Positions 20,601 to 35,600 are shown, counted from the stretch's first letter. The stretch is DNA of 64,000 bases from Leptodactylus fallax (GCA_947044405.1 CAMRHE010001097.1:1-64000), one strand, 5' to 3'. Program-made: numbers and translations. Notes: a model not told the origin generated them from the letters alone.

Positions 20601-23600
20601 CTGCACTAGAATAATGGTTCACAATATAGCGCTCACCTGGTTTCAACCAGATCTGCAGTCCTTAGTGGCCAACATACTACTTGCCTGGTCAACCCTCACA
20701 GAGCAGCTATTCAGCCACACCACCCCTCCATGTAGTTCACCTACTAGAACACTTCACTAGTGAAGGAAAGAATGGTTCTTTACTGAGCAGACGTTCTCAC
20801 CACAGCAAACAAGGCAGTACAGCATCACACTTCGTCTACTCTGTTAGCGTGGGGAATGCAACGCTCGCCTCCTGCAAACCCATGTCACTACAAGGTAGTA
20901 GTCAGTGCCCCTGCTTCCAGGAACCATCTGATGTCTCAGGGTCCCTGATGTACCTCCTCACCTCAAGCTGACTCGGCCTTGTGTGCAGTCCTAAAAGAGT
21001 GAAGGAGGTACATCAGGGACCATCTGATGTCTCAGGGTCCCTGATTTACCTCCTCCTCTCAAGCTGACCAGGCCTTGTGTGCAATCCTAAAAGAGGGAAG
21101 CTTGAACTCGTCTTTCTGTAACCCGATGTGAATGGGCCCTTATATAGTATTCCCCTAACAGCCATGAATAACCTGGACAGCCCCTGATGTCAGTACCATA
21201 AGAGAGCAATAAACAACTTTTTGTTATTGTTGTTATTGTTTATTTATATAGCACCATTAATTCCATGGTGCTTTACATTTGAGGATTTACATAAAGTACA
21301 CAAGATGTACAAAACAGATAATACAAACAGTGACCAACTGGCACAGTGGGATAGAGGGCCCTGCCCGCAAGGGCTTACAATCTATGAGGGAAGAGGGATA
21401 GAGACAGAAGGTGGGAGTAGAGGCTGTTCAGGTGGTGGTATGGAGACAGTAGCGTTATTGGAGGTTGTAGGCCTTCCTGAATAGGTGAGTCTTCAGGGCC
21501 TTCTTGAACCTTGTGATTGTGGGGGACAGTCTTATGTGTCTTGGTAATGAGTTCCAGAGCATGGGGGATGCACAGGAGAATTCTTGGAGACAATTGTGTG
21601 AAGAGCGGATTAGAGCGGAGTAGGAGATCTTTGGTGGATCGGAGGTTGCGTGTGGGCAGGTAGCGCGAGATTAGGTCAGAGATATATGTAGGGGACAGGT
21701 TGTGGATGGCTTTGTATGTCAGCATTAGTAATTTGAACTCTATTCGCTGAGCAACGGGTAGCCAGTGAAGGGCTTGGCAGAGGGGGGGCGGCCGATGAAG
21801 AACGGGGGGAGAGGTGTATTAGGCGAGCAGCACAGCTTAAGGTGGACTGGAGGGGAGCGAGAGTGTTAGCTGGGAGGCCATGGAGAAGGGTGTTACAGTA
21901 GTCTAGGCGGGAGATTATGAGGGCATGGACTAGCATCTTTGTAGTTTCAGGGGTGAGGAAGGAGCGGATTCGACGGATGTTCTTGAGTTGGAGGCGGCAG
22001 GAGGTGTTGAGGGTTTGAATATGCGGCTTGAAGGATAGGTCTGGGGTGAGAGTGGTTCCATTAATTTTGATAAATGGGTCAGATAGTGGGGTCGTGCGTG
22101 GAGGGGTGAAGATTATGAACTCCGTTTTCTCCATGTTGAGTTTGAGAAAGCAGGAGGAGAGAAAGGAGGCTACGGCTGCTAGACATTCTGGGACTCTGGA
22201 CAACAGAGAGGTAATGTCTGGTCCAGAGAGATATCTTGTCAGCATATCAATGGTAATGGAAACCATGGAATTCTATGAGTTGGCCAAGGCCTAGGGTGTA
22301 GATTGAGAACAGGAGGGGTCCTAGGACGGAGCCTTGGGGAACACCTACAGAAAGAGGGCGTGGCAGGGAGGTGGTGTGCGAGGGGGAGATGCTGAATGTG
22401 CGGTTGGTGAGGTATGAGGAGATCCAGGAAAGATGAGATGCCAAGGGATGAGAGCATTTCTAGCAGGAGGGAATGGTCGACTGTGTCAAAGGCAGAGGAG
22501 TGGTCGAGGAGGACAGAGTAGTGACGCTTGGCTTTGGCAGTTAGAAGGTCATTAGTGACCTTGGTTAGGGCAGTTTCTGTGGAGTGATGGGGTCTGAAGC
22601 CTGACTGTAGTCTGTCAAAGAGCATATTGGACAAGAGATAGGAGGACAGTTCGGAGTGGACGTGTTGCTCCAGCAATTTTGAGGCGTATGGGAGCGGTGA
22701 GATCGGGCGATAATTGACTGGAGAGGACGGGTCAAGGGAGGGTTTCTTAAGTATAGGTGTGATGGTAGCATGTTTGAGGGCGGAAGGGAAGGATCCATTG
22801 GTTAGGGATAGGTTGAAGAGATGGGTTAGGGAAGGAGTAATGACTACAGAGAGTTGACTGGATCGGGTCGAGTGCACAGGAGGTGAGGTGGGATTTAGAG
22901 ATTAGAGTGGAGAGCTTTTCATCAGTGATTGTGGAGAAACAGGTTAAAGATGAAGAGCAGTTGGGTAGAGTGGTTGTCGGGGGTGTAGGGTGTGACTGTC
23001 TCTGATGGTGTCAATTTTGCTTTTGAAATAACAACTTCTGAAGTGCAACTCTTACGCCATTGTGCAATCTGGCTTCCAGAAAAGCATTGACATTGTGACA
23101 ACCATCAGCAGCCAAAGTGACACGCACTAACTATTGCCTCACATAGTGCAAGTCATAAAACAGAATACAATATGCAATACAACCTAAACCACTGTTGAGC
23201 CACACTGTACCCTGCTTCTGTACACGCAGTGTGAACAGTAGCCGAATAACTCCCCTCCCCTCACATCTACTTAACTGTTTGTGTGGACCAAGGGGAGAAC
23301 AGTTGTCTATTTAAGGTGTGTGTCCAGTCTTAATCTGTTTTACTCTGGTGTCAGATGTACAACACTTGTTATCTCAGAAGGAGCATACACCAGAAACGTT
23401 AACCTACTCCAGCAAGCTACTAGTGCAAGTGAAGGGCACACACTTAACAATATACCTCACTAAAGAAATGTGCCTGTGTCTTTAACTATTATTTCTGCCT
23501 TTACTTCTCATCTGAGTGATTTTGGCTGTACTCTGTACACCAACGGATTAATTTACAATGAAGTTGATGGAGAGGGGAGGGGGAGCAGGAGGAGAGAGAC

Positions 23601-26600
23601 AAAGATATGAGGCTATCTACAGAAATAAATAAGTAATTTCTCTCTGGACTTCTATTGTGCAGATTTCATCAGTAGCAGAAGGAGGCAAATAAGTAAAGAA
23701 AGAAGTCCTTTTCTTTAATAAATTATATTACAAAGTTTATCTTCATCTGCACTATATATGTATGAAAAAAAGTTTAGTTACATTTTAAAACGCACTTTCA
23801 GTTATAAAAAGTCATGAAACGTGGAAAAGAAACCATATTTCTTTAATAAGATATATTACAGACTTTCTTATTTTCACCTATACTATTCATTTATGAGAAC
23901 TTGTTTATAACTAGAGATTCGCTATAAATCATAGCTCATCATCTTCTAACATGTATTAAATTATTTTGATACTTGTTATAACTTCAACTTTTTTGTTTTT
24001 TACGCAAGAGAAAACAGACATAAAGGATGCTGGGAAAAAGAAAGGAGACAAAGAAAAAAATAGATCAGCCACTCATTCTGCACGACCTCCTTCAGAGTTA
24101 TCAAACCCTCTTCAGCAATCTCTTCAAGAGTGTGAGTAATCTACATCTGCAACTACAATTTTATGTGATGTCTGATTGGACTGGGTTTTTTAAAATAAAA
24201 TATCCTTGCATGTGTTTTGTTTAAAAAGTTACTTCCTATTCTACTTCCTTTTTACTCACCTTGAGGATAGAGTCAGACATTTTTTTTTTTTTTTTTTCGG
24301 GGGGGGGGTAGAATTAAAAAAAAAAATGCAAACGTATTCTTACCGGTTTTGTTTTTATGGCTTTCACTGACCATTAAAATTAAGGTGTTTGCTTTATTCT
24401 CCAGGTTGATACATTCACGCTGACACCGGATTTAGGCCGGACCCCATGTTGCAAAAATGCAACGATTTGGTTTTAAAGTACCTGCAAAGTGGATAGGATT
24501 CTGGCTAATCCCAACCATACATTGCAGAAAAGTATCCACAGCGGAAATGCTGCGATTTCAAAAACTATTGCGTTTTTGTAAATCACAGCAAGTCAATTAT
24601 ACCTATCGAAACAACGATGTTTTTCTTATAGGTATAATAGGGACAGAAAGTCCGCAGAGGAAAACTCTGTGAAAAGCGCTGCGGAAAAAAAACGTAATGC
24701 ATTTCCACCACGGTCTTTTCCACAGCGTTTTTTGGCTGTGGCTTGCTACGTGGGGTCTTAGCCTTATTTTTTTTTTTCATGTTTTAATACCTTTACAAAA
24801 AATTTAAAATTTTGAAGAAAAAAACATTTCTGACCCCCATAACTTTTTTGGGGGGCAATATGTAGATTTTATTGATACCATTTTGGGGAATGTGTGATGA
24901 CTTGATAACTTTTTATTCCATTTTTGGGGGATTTGAAGGGGCATAGAAAATGTAAATTTTTTAACTCTATGGTATTTACCCTTTGGGATAAATGTTTTTA
25001 TATACCATATTTTTCGGACTATAAGACGCACCTAGGTTTTAGGGGAGGAAAATAGGAAAAAAAATATGGGGGGGAATATGCTGCTGACACTGTTATGGCG
25101 GAGATCTGCTACTGAAGGGCCACAGGTTGTGCAACACTCTTGTATGGGGACTGCAGTTTTGCACAGCCTAAGTGGCTCTGCAACTGTTGCCAAACTACAG
25201 CTCCCATCGTCCAAACCTGTCCAACCATGAAGGGAGTTATAGTTTTGCAACAGGTGCAAGGCCACATTGACAGGGGGTCCTGCAGTGGAATTTGCCTATG
25301 TTAATGTGGGACACACCAGTCAAGTGACAGAGGCACATACGGGCAGCGCGGGGCTTTCTTCTAATGTGCCTGCACCGCCTGACCCCCACACAGTTCCCCA
25401 CAATGGCCCCCACACAGTATAATATGCTTCACAGTGGCCAGGTGCTATTATTATATACTGGGGTCTCCTCAGACCCCAGTGTATAATAATCAGAGGCCCA
25501 GGGGAGGTGATGGAAAATAGCACACTTATACTCACCTTACTTCATCTCTCCTGGACATCCTCACTCCGTCCATCTCTCTTCAACATCTTCTTCGGTCCTC
25601 TTCTGTCTGCGACTGAGGTCACACGTCCCAGGCATCACTGCTGGGGCCTGTTATTGGGCCTCAGTGGTCACGTGGGGCACACTGACGTCATTACGCTGCC
25701 GCGCTCCACGTGATTGCTGAGGTCCAATCACAGGCCCCAGCAGTGACCCCTGGGGTACGTGACCTCAATCACAGCCCGAAAGAGACCCAAACAGGATGCT
25801 GGGGATCGCCAGAAGTCCAGGAGAGGTGAGTATAAGTGTTTGTTATTTTTACTTACCTACCCTGGGGAGACTATTTGTGGAACCATGCAGTTGTGGCAGT
25901 TGTGGAACCATGCTTTACCCAATCACTATCATGGTGCTGCTGATACCCAGCCATCTGCAGTTGGTCACTGACCTCGTATCACTCCGGGCGACCCTGCTCC
26001 TGCCTCCTATGACTCCGTTCCACCGTCACCCCCCCTCCTCCACCACTCCCATTTTCCTCCCAAATTTGGGTAAAAAAAAAAGGTGCGTCTTATAGTTTGA
26101 AAAATATGATATATAATAATTCAGGCAATTTTGGACATGGGTATGCCTAATGTGTTTATGCTTACCTTTATTTATTTATTTATATTTATATGTGATCTAG
26201 GGAAAGGGGGTAATTTAAACTTTTTTATTATTTATAAAAACTTTTTAAAATTTTTTTTATATCAGGATGTGTGTGTTTGGGAAGAGGGCATGTCTGTGGT
26301 AGTCTGTGAAGGCTAATACTAATGCAGAACAATGGTTTGTCATTGTGCTTGCCGATTGGGAAGCACACTAAGGCCCTTGCAGACGACCGTGGTGTGGGTC
26401 AGTGTACTATCTGTGTATTTCACGGATAGCACACTGACCCATTCTTTTCTATGGGCCCATACAGACGACCGTGATTTTCACGCTCCCGTGTGCGGGCCAA
26501 CAGTCCGGGCCTCATCAGATAGGAGAGGTCCTATCCCTGTCCTATTTTGCGGCCCGTGCTTCCGTGGCTCCTATTTGTTTAATGAAAGGAGCCGCGGAAG

Positions 26601-29600
26601 CACAGCCCGTGCACGAGTGGCACACGGGAACATCCCGTGTCCCCCATGTGCAGCCCGTGCTTTTAATTTATGGCAGGCCGGTTGCAGCATGGTTGTCTTA
26701 AAGGAAGGCTGAATTATCTGCTTAGTACACTGACAGAGGTTAGTGCTATCAAAGTAATAAATTACCTCATGCAGCAGCCAACACATTTACAAAAACTGAG
26801 TCACCTTTCCCCAGTCTGCTGTAATCTCTGGCTTCTGTGCTCTATATGTCCTATTAGACATAGTAACATTACCCCTGTCCACTGACTGGTACTGCCTGAT
26901 ACTTCTCTGATCTATAGTGTAAAGTTATTTAAACCCCATGTCAGTCACTGACTGTTGCATGCGAGCATATGGCATGAGAAACACTAAAGGTAAGTAGTAT
27001 ATTATGTGAGTTCAAAAATTTTGTAAAATAATAAGTTAGTTTTTATATTTTATATAGTAGTGGAACAAACTTATTACTGCAAGAAAACTTACTAGGATTC
27101 ACATTATATACATGCATTACTATTTCTTCTGACTACAATAACTGAAAGCAGATGGAAGAGACCTTCATCTGTTCTCTTAATAGTGTAGTCAATCGTGACT
27201 GAAAGTATTCAGTTTGTATCAGTTATTCTGACAGTTTTAGGTCGGGGCCCCCATGGTGAGAAAACGCAGCGTTTTGGTCACAGCGGAAATGCCGCGGCAA
27301 AAAAACACTGCGTTCTACATTACCTGCAAAGTGGATGGGATTCTGGCTAATCCCGTCCACACACTGCACATTGCAGAAAAAATCCGCAGCGGAAATGCTG
27401 CAATTTCAAAAACATTTGCTTTTTTGCAAATCTCAGCATGTTAATTATACCTACGGAAACGCCTTGAAAAAACACTGCCGAAAACAACACAATGTTTTTT
27501 GGCAGCGATTCGCTGCTTGAGGCCTTAGCCTTAAGGTGTGTTCAAACAGCAGAATGATTTTGGCACTGATTTTGAAGATTATTCTATCTCAAAATCAGTG
27601 TTAAATTCTGCCCTGAAACTTCATCCCATTGAAGGGAGGCAGAGATCAAAGCAGGTCGCTGATAAAATAAGCATTTTGCTCCTTCTTTCTGCAGATTCTG
27701 TGGCTTGGCCCATTCCTGTGAGCCTAATCCACGAGTGAAAGCCACGGTGGAAAGCCCAATCTGAAATTCCTATTAAATTTTTCCCATATGAACGTACCCC
27801 TACAGTTCATTGTATTGATTCTATGAAGGAGCAAAATAATGGAGTGTAAAACTCTAGTGTGAAACTATACTAACAGCTGTTCCTGTAATATGACAAGTAT
27901 GCATTTCATTTTCTCTAATGGGTTTTACTAATTGCCGGGTTTGTCCTGGTAAATAAATATATTGCTAATGATATGAAGCTTGCATCACATCTGGAGCTGT
28001 GATTTTGTGTAGTTATGCCCATGCACTTTAGATGAAATCGTGCTGTTTTCTAGCAGTGTTTTGTGACATGATATTGCACTTCCAACAGGCAAATTTATCG
28101 GCAGTGCCCTATTATTCTAGCAAAGGACACATTTCTCCCTTTTTACTAAAACTCAACCCACAGCTGTGCTTTATTTAACGCTGTTTGTAAGGGAAAGGAC
28201 AGTTATAATAAGGCAGCTGCATGGGTCTGTGTTATGGACTTGTTTACTTGCTTTAAAAGTGTGATAAATTGCCATAGCTTGATTTTCAGAGAACGGATCA
28301 TTTTATCCAAGAGTTGTTGTTTTCCGACATGTTTTCAAGAGAAGAAAAATGTTTTGCAATGGTAATTCCAATGCTGTCATTAAAAAATAGTTTTAGTACT
28401 TTATATGATAGTGGAACAAACTTATTACTGTAAGAAAACTTTTGAACTCATAATACACAATTTGCATTATCAGTTATGTGACTTTGTAAAAGACCTAATA
28501 TAATAAGAATTTTTATATAGTTTATTAAATCATGGGAACCAAACTTGACATGTCATGGTTAATTCCAAATAATGAAAGCAAAGATGAGCTCTCATTTAGC
28601 TTCTAGATATACTGTAAAATAGTGGAATCCCATATAATTCTTATCCGTGTGTACAGAGACTTAGGGTATTCTGCTCAGTTATTTGCATCAGTATTTCAAT
28701 GGCTGAAAGCAGGAATAAATATATGTCTTTTTACCATGGTTTTGTCTCTCCTGAAAAAGACATCATTGCAGTCTAGACACTGTGTACCTAGTTTTTTCAA
28801 TAGGGAATATTGTGCCTATAGTGTGAAATGGGCCATATTATATGCTATAGTGCCTCTGATTTAACCTGTTAATGGCCAGCATACAGTACAGACCAAAAGT
28901 TTGGACACACCTTCTCATTCCAAGTTTTCTGTATTTTCATGACTATAAAAATTGTAGATTCACACTGAAGGCATCAAAACTATGAATTAACACATGTGGA
29001 ATTATATACTTAACAAAAAAGTGTGAAACAACTGAAAATATGTCTTATATTCTAGGTTCTTCAAAGTAGCCACCTTTTGCTTTGATTACTGCTTTGCACA
29101 CTCTTGGCATTCTCTTGATGTGCTTCAAGAGGTAGTCACCTGAAATGGTCTTCCAACAGTCTTGAAGGAGTTCCCAGAGATGCTTAGCACTTGTTGGCCC
29201 TTTTGCCTTCACTCTGTGGTCCAGCTCACCCCAAACCATCTCGATTGGGTTCAGGTCTGGTGACTGTGGAGGCCAGGTCATCTGGTGTAGCACCCCATCA
29301 CTCTCCTTCTTGGTCAAATAGCCCTTACACAGTCTGGAGGTGTGTTTGGGGTCATTGTCCTGCTGAAAAATAAATGATGGTCCAACTACAGTAAACGCAA
29401 ACCGGATGGAATAGCATGCCGCTGCAAGATGCTGTGGTAACCATTCTGGTTCAGTATTCCTTCAATTTTGAATAAATCCCCAACAGTGTCTCCAGCAAAG
29501 CACCCCCACACCATCACACCTCCTCCTCCATGCTTCACGGTGGGAACCAGGCATGTAGAGTCTATTTGTTCACCTTTTCTGCGTCGCACAAAGACACGGT

Positions 29601-32600
29601 GGTTGGAACCAAAGATCTCAAATTTGGACTCATCAGACCAAAGCACAGATTTCCACAGGTCTAATGTCCATTCCTTGTGTTCTTTAGCCCAAACAAGTCT
29701 CTTCTGCTTGTTGCCTGTCCTTAGCAGTGGTTTCCTAGCAGCTATTTTACCATGAAGGCCTGCTGCACACAGTCTCCTCTTAACAGTTGTTGTAGAGATG
29801 TGTCTGCTGCTAGAACTCTGTGTGGCATTGACCTGGTCTCTAATCTGAGCTGCTGTTAACCTGCGATTTCTGAGGCTGGTGACTCGGATGAACTTATCCT
29901 CCGCAGCAGAGGTGACTCTTGGTCTTCCTTTCCTGGGGCGGTCCTCATGTGAGCCAGTTTCTTTGTAGCGCTTGATGGTTTTGGCCACTGCACTTGGGGA
30001 CACTTTCAAAGTTTTCCCAATTTTTCGGACTGACTGACCTTAATTTCTTAAAGTAATGATGGTCACTCGTTTTTCTTTACTTAGCTGCTTTTTTCTTGCC
30101 ATAATACAAATTCTAACACTCCATTCAGTAGGACTATCAGCTGTGTATCCACCTGACTTCTGAACACAACTGATGGTCCCAACCCCATTTATAAGGCAAG
30201 AAATCCCACTTATTAAACCTGACAGGGCACACCTGTGAAGTGAAAACCATTTCAGGTGACTACCTCTTGAAGCTCATCAAGAGAATGCCAAGAGTGTGCA
30301 AAGCAGTAATCAAAGCAAAAGGTGGCTACTTTGAAGAACCTAGAATATAAGACATATTTTCAGTTGTTTCACACTTTTTTGTTAAGTATATAATTCCACA
30401 TGTGTTAATTCATAGTTTTGATTCCTTCAGTGTGAATCTACAATTTTTATAGTCATGAAAATACAGAAAACTCTTGGAATGAGAAGGTGTGTCCAAATTT
30501 TTGGTCTGTACTGTATATACTTTCTTTGTTGGTCAACGGACCTGATTCTGATGCAACTAACTTTGTACAGCAATTGCATTAGGATACAGCAGAGTCTCCC
30601 ACACTGATTTAAGTAGGTGTTCCTCGGTGTACTCACCACTGTACCCCTGCTTGTAATGCCTGGGATCGGAGAAACGTTAGTCTTGGGCATTTAGCCCTTT
30701 AGATGCTGCAGTCAATAGCAACTGTGACATTTAAATGGTTTAAGAGGGAGAGGGCTACACTAGACATTGGCAGCCATCAAATACAATTGCAGGGTGCCAA
30801 TTCCTTTACCTGGCAGGTCTGTAGTCCGAATGACGCCCCCAGGTTTGCCTTATGTATATCCCTACTAGGCTCTGCCAAAGTCATGGTCTGATATACTGCC
30901 TGTCTGATTAAGACAGACAGTGTAATATATTGCTCTACATGCACTACTGATGACAATGGCACATCTCAAAAGTTGGGATATATGGAAAAGTCAGTTCCTG
31001 AAGTTGATGTTTTAGAACAGGAAAATGTGTATCTGTTAGGAGTGAATTTGAACAGGACCAAATTGTGTCAGCTAGATGATTGAATCTTAAAAAGTTCATT
31101 CATGTGGGGCTGTTTTGGCAAGCGGTAGTCAGTACCTACCAAATCTAGTCCAAAGAAGGGCATCTGGTGGGCATCCTGTGATGAGGTCATGGTTGCCCAA
31201 GGCTATGGCTAGGTGTGTGGCTATGATAGAAAAGGTGAACACACAGTGTGTTGCAATGTATAGTCATAGTTACTATACTAATACCCTCTCCACTGCGGAA
31301 AGTATCTACAATGGACAGATGAGGATCAGAATAGGAATGTAGAGCAATCGAAAATGTGGCCTGGGATAAAAAATTTAGTTTAACAGGATGTGGAAGACAA
31401 TCCAGCTTAAACAGCGCAAAGTCCTGGGCAATGTTCTACTGGGAATCCTTGAGTCCTGACAATGTGGATGTTACATTAACGTTTACCACCTACAATACTT
31501 TTGCAGACCAAGTATATCCCTTCATGATAACTATATTTCCTAGTGGGATTGGCTTTTAGCAGGTTTGTGTTCTTTGTCACACTGCAAACATTATTCAGGA
31601 ACGGTTTGTGGAGCATGTCAAAGAGTTTAAGGTGTTGACTTGGCTCTAAATTCTCCATATCTCAATCCGATCGAGCATGTATGGGATGTGCTGGAAAAAC
31701 TGTGAAGGCTGTACTTCACAACTTAATTGATGTTATAATGCTGAGGCTCTGGGTGCTTTAATACTCCGGGAGCTGAGTCAACACAACCTAATGTATCCAT
31801 ACCACACCTTATTACCTTATTTAAACCACTCCATTCTAGACTCAACCTTTTTTTTTCAGGCTCTTTTCTTTCTCTAACCCACTTCCTGCAAAACTGACAT
31901 TCACACTGACATCTCTGCCAAATTTTGTCTTGCTAGAGCAAGACAAACAGAAGCTCATAGAGGATTCATATTACAGCTTTACATAGATGTCTATGGAAGG
32001 GGGATATGTGGAGTGAGAGAGGAGAAACTGCTACAGTTAACAGTAAGCTTTGTATCTCACTCCAAGTATTTTATTCACATCAATACAGGTCAGTGCTGTA
32101 TAATGTGCCTTATAATGCCCTGTATAACCCTGCCGATGCTACTATGTGGAAGAGAGCGAGTTATGAAACAGATTCTCCTCTCCTTTCTGTGTGCAATGTA
32201 CAGCAGACTTTATAGCAGATGGTGCCCACCCACCAGCTCTGAGAAAACTGAAAATCAGAAATGCACTTAGAAACTATAAATGGGAAAACTGCTAAAAACT
32301 ATCAGTCTTATAATGTTCAGAAATAGTGTTATCCAAAGTTTGTTAAAAGGTTAGGTTCATTTAAAGGCTATGTACTTCTTTACAGCATTTTTTATTCCTG
32401 ATTTGTATGCATTTTGGGCTAAAAATCAACTTCCCAACTACTCATTCTGTAGTCTCTCTCTGACCTCTTCTGAAAGATATTTTAGGCTGAGGCCACATGT
32501 TGCAGAAAAGCTGCATTTTTTGTTGCAGTTTTGCTTCGTTTTTTTTATCCAAAGCCAAGAGTGGCTTGAAAAGGAGCTGGAAATATTAAGGAAGTACTTA

Positions 32601-35600
32601 TACTTCTTCCTTCTATTAAATCCGGACTCTGGCTCAAAAACTGCAGCATAATCTGCAACAGAAAAACACAGTTTTTCTGGGAGATGTGGCCTCAGCCCAG
32701 ATCAAAGCTGAACTTTGTTCTAATCATAAATCACCCTAGGCTGAGGCCCCACATTGCAGAAAAGCTGCTTTTTTGCTGCAGATTTTGCTGCTGGTTTTTG
32801 AGCAAAGCTCAAGAGTGGCTTGAAAAGGAATGGCATCACTTATACTTTTCCCTTTTGTTAAAGAGGACCTTTCACGTCCTCATGTATATGCGGTTTTACA
32901 TACCGCTAGAAAGCCGACAGCACGCTGAATTCAGCGCACTGCCGGCTTTCCGGTATGTGCCCCGGGGCTGGAGATATTCGGTGTCTTAGTTTCACGGTTC
33001 ATCGTCAGAAGGGCGTTCCTGACAGTCTAGCTGCGCTGTGAGGAACGCCCTCCCTGACAGTATTCCTCCATAGCACTGTACTGGGGGGTGTACAGTGAGC
33101 TATGGAGGGAGGGCGTTCCTGTCAGGGAGGGTGTTCCTCACAGCTCAGCTAGACTGTCAGGAACGCCCTTCTGATGGTGAATCGTGATACTAAGATCCTG
33201 GATATCTCCAGCCCCGGGGCACATAACGGGAAAGCTGGCAGTGCACTGAATTCAGCGCGCTTTCCGCTTTTTATCTGTATGTAAAACCGCATATACATGA
33301 GGGCGTGAAAGTTCCTCTTTAAATCCACAACTGGCTTTTGCTCAAAAAACCAAAGCAAAATCTACCAAAAAAATGCTGTTTTTCTGCAACATGGGACCGT
33401 AGCCTAGAAGTAAGTTAGAAGAGTAGAGAAAATGGCTGGAGAAGAAGCCATAGAGCTGTCAGTCTGATGGATTAGATAAGAAACAGCTTTCATATACAGC
33501 TGTAGAAGCCAAACCAAGCAACATTTTTAATTAAACCCAAATACAAAAATGATTTTAGCCCAAGATTTATACAATTCTAGACTTAAAGAAGCACTCCAGG
33601 CAAAACACTTTTTTCCATCCCAGCACCCCTAAACCTGACTGTCGGCCACTCTCCAGACTTCTTTCATGTATTCTGCCCTCATATCTCTACAATCCACCTT
33701 CTCCTCACGCCTGATCTGACACCATCTTGACTTTTATATTTCTCTCTCTCTTTGCCGCGCCATCAATGCCATGATGCCTCGGCACAGCATCACATGGGTA
33801 GCTAAAGGACTGGACTTTTACTGCTGCAGGGGGACAGTAGAATTATCCTTTTTTTTACATATTATCCCAAATAATGGAAGAGACCAAAAATATATAGTCA
33901 CAGGGAGGCTGCCCTGTGATCTCCTCCATTATTGGTGTGTGACACGAGCTGTCCTATGTCAGCAGTAGCTAGTGATACCAGATTGTGTCCCCCCATGGAC
34001 AGCCTGTGTGGTACAATACATGCTGAGTTGCCTAAGATGGTGACCTCCTTCAATGAGCAGAAAGCCATGTTATTCTCAGAAGACCCTGAATTTTTAGATA
34101 GGAATAACTAAATGAGGTAATACTAGCTGAGTTATATATATTGGAGGACTAGGCACATAATGAATAAACAAAAAAAAAATTCTGGAGTGCTTCCGTAAAG
34201 AAAACTTGCTGTGAAAATGTACATAGCTAAGAACTTCAAGGATATGCTGCAAGCCTCTTTTTGCCAGATACCACAGGATATCTTCAGAGATTTTGTGGAG
34301 TCCATGGTTTGATAAATCAGAACTGTTTTGGTATTATGAGGGGGACCTACATTGTATAATGTTTTTAATGATATAACTGATTGCTTTGTGTAGTATTTTC
34401 AGCATGAGACAGTAACACTAGGTTCACACTAGCGCTCGTTCTCCATTGTTCGAGGTACTGCAACAACGGAGAGTCAGACTGCTAAAACAACGGTTACACA
34501 TGGAGCCCCACGGATCCCATTGACTATAACGGGGTCCATCAGGTCTTCATCATTTTTAAACTGAAACCGGCAGAGCAAAAATGTCCTCCATGCAGACACT
34601 GCAGATTGAGACTCCAGCGCAGATGTGAATTTAGCCTAACATGGACATAAAACAGTTCTGAGAATGTGTTGTTACGAGAAGGTGAATGCTGAAGGAAGAG
34701 AGAGGCCAGATACTACTAATACTATATAATACTGCTTCATCCATAACAGTTATAGTAGTTCCTTAGCCATGCCTTCTTCATACATGACCATGTATATTAG
34801 ACCTTGGGCTGAGGTCGGCCATTAGATTGTGATTTTGGCCAACCCTTCTATTTTAACCTGCTCTGACATACAGTCTGGCTATATGGAAGTAAATACATTT
34901 AAGCATGTCAGATGGATTTCTAGTTTTAAAGTACTATGTACATGTATATATTACAGTGTGTCTGGTTGCCTTGAATGTACAGGCAGGGCTGATATTTTAC
35001 TAAGCAACATTATGCAAATGCCGCCATCTGTAACACAACAAGATTTTCAAAACAGCAGTAACAGTATTGTCAGATGCTTCTTAAGCAATTGGCAAAACAC
35101 AGATTGACGTTATGCCAGTGGCAGTACACTGTGTGTATCTGGGAGAAGACGACAGATGGGATACTTGTAGCCAAATCACACAACATGATAGGTACATGTT
35201 AACAGGGCATTGTATCTTGTAAAAACATGATAACAGTTCTTCGCTACTGGGCAGTTTTACACATATATATAAAGATTAGTTATGTTTCAACACTACTTTA
35301 TGCCTGAGATGTTACTGTTTATATACTATACATTCTTATTCAACCAAGTGTTTTTTGTGGGGGGGAGGGGGGGTACCGTAAAGCTCTGCAATGTAATTGT
35401 ATAATTGTTTTAAAATTATTATTATTACAAAATGTTACAAACTGTCACAGATTTTTTGCTTTTGGCAAAAGAAATTATGAAACATCTTGCAAGTAGCACC
35501 TACGACTTATTGAATATTCCTATAATTTAATTCTGAGTGGAGAAAATATAACACCTGAGGAGATTCTCTTTGTACGGTACAATTAGACACTACTTTGAGG

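Noticed and set aside
20550..23560. An LTR retrotransposon around the L2 insertion
   Set aside because: A TATTTAAGG and some LTR-like text exist near 23300, but I found no matching pair of LTRs, primer site or gag/pol coding sequence.
30660..30685. GAAACGTTAG as a hammerhead fragment
   Set aside because: No CUGANGA partner upstream at a sensible distance.
32370..33358. ORFs of about 90-100 codons in the hairpins
   Set aside because: They arise from self-complementary repeat arms and occur on both strands.
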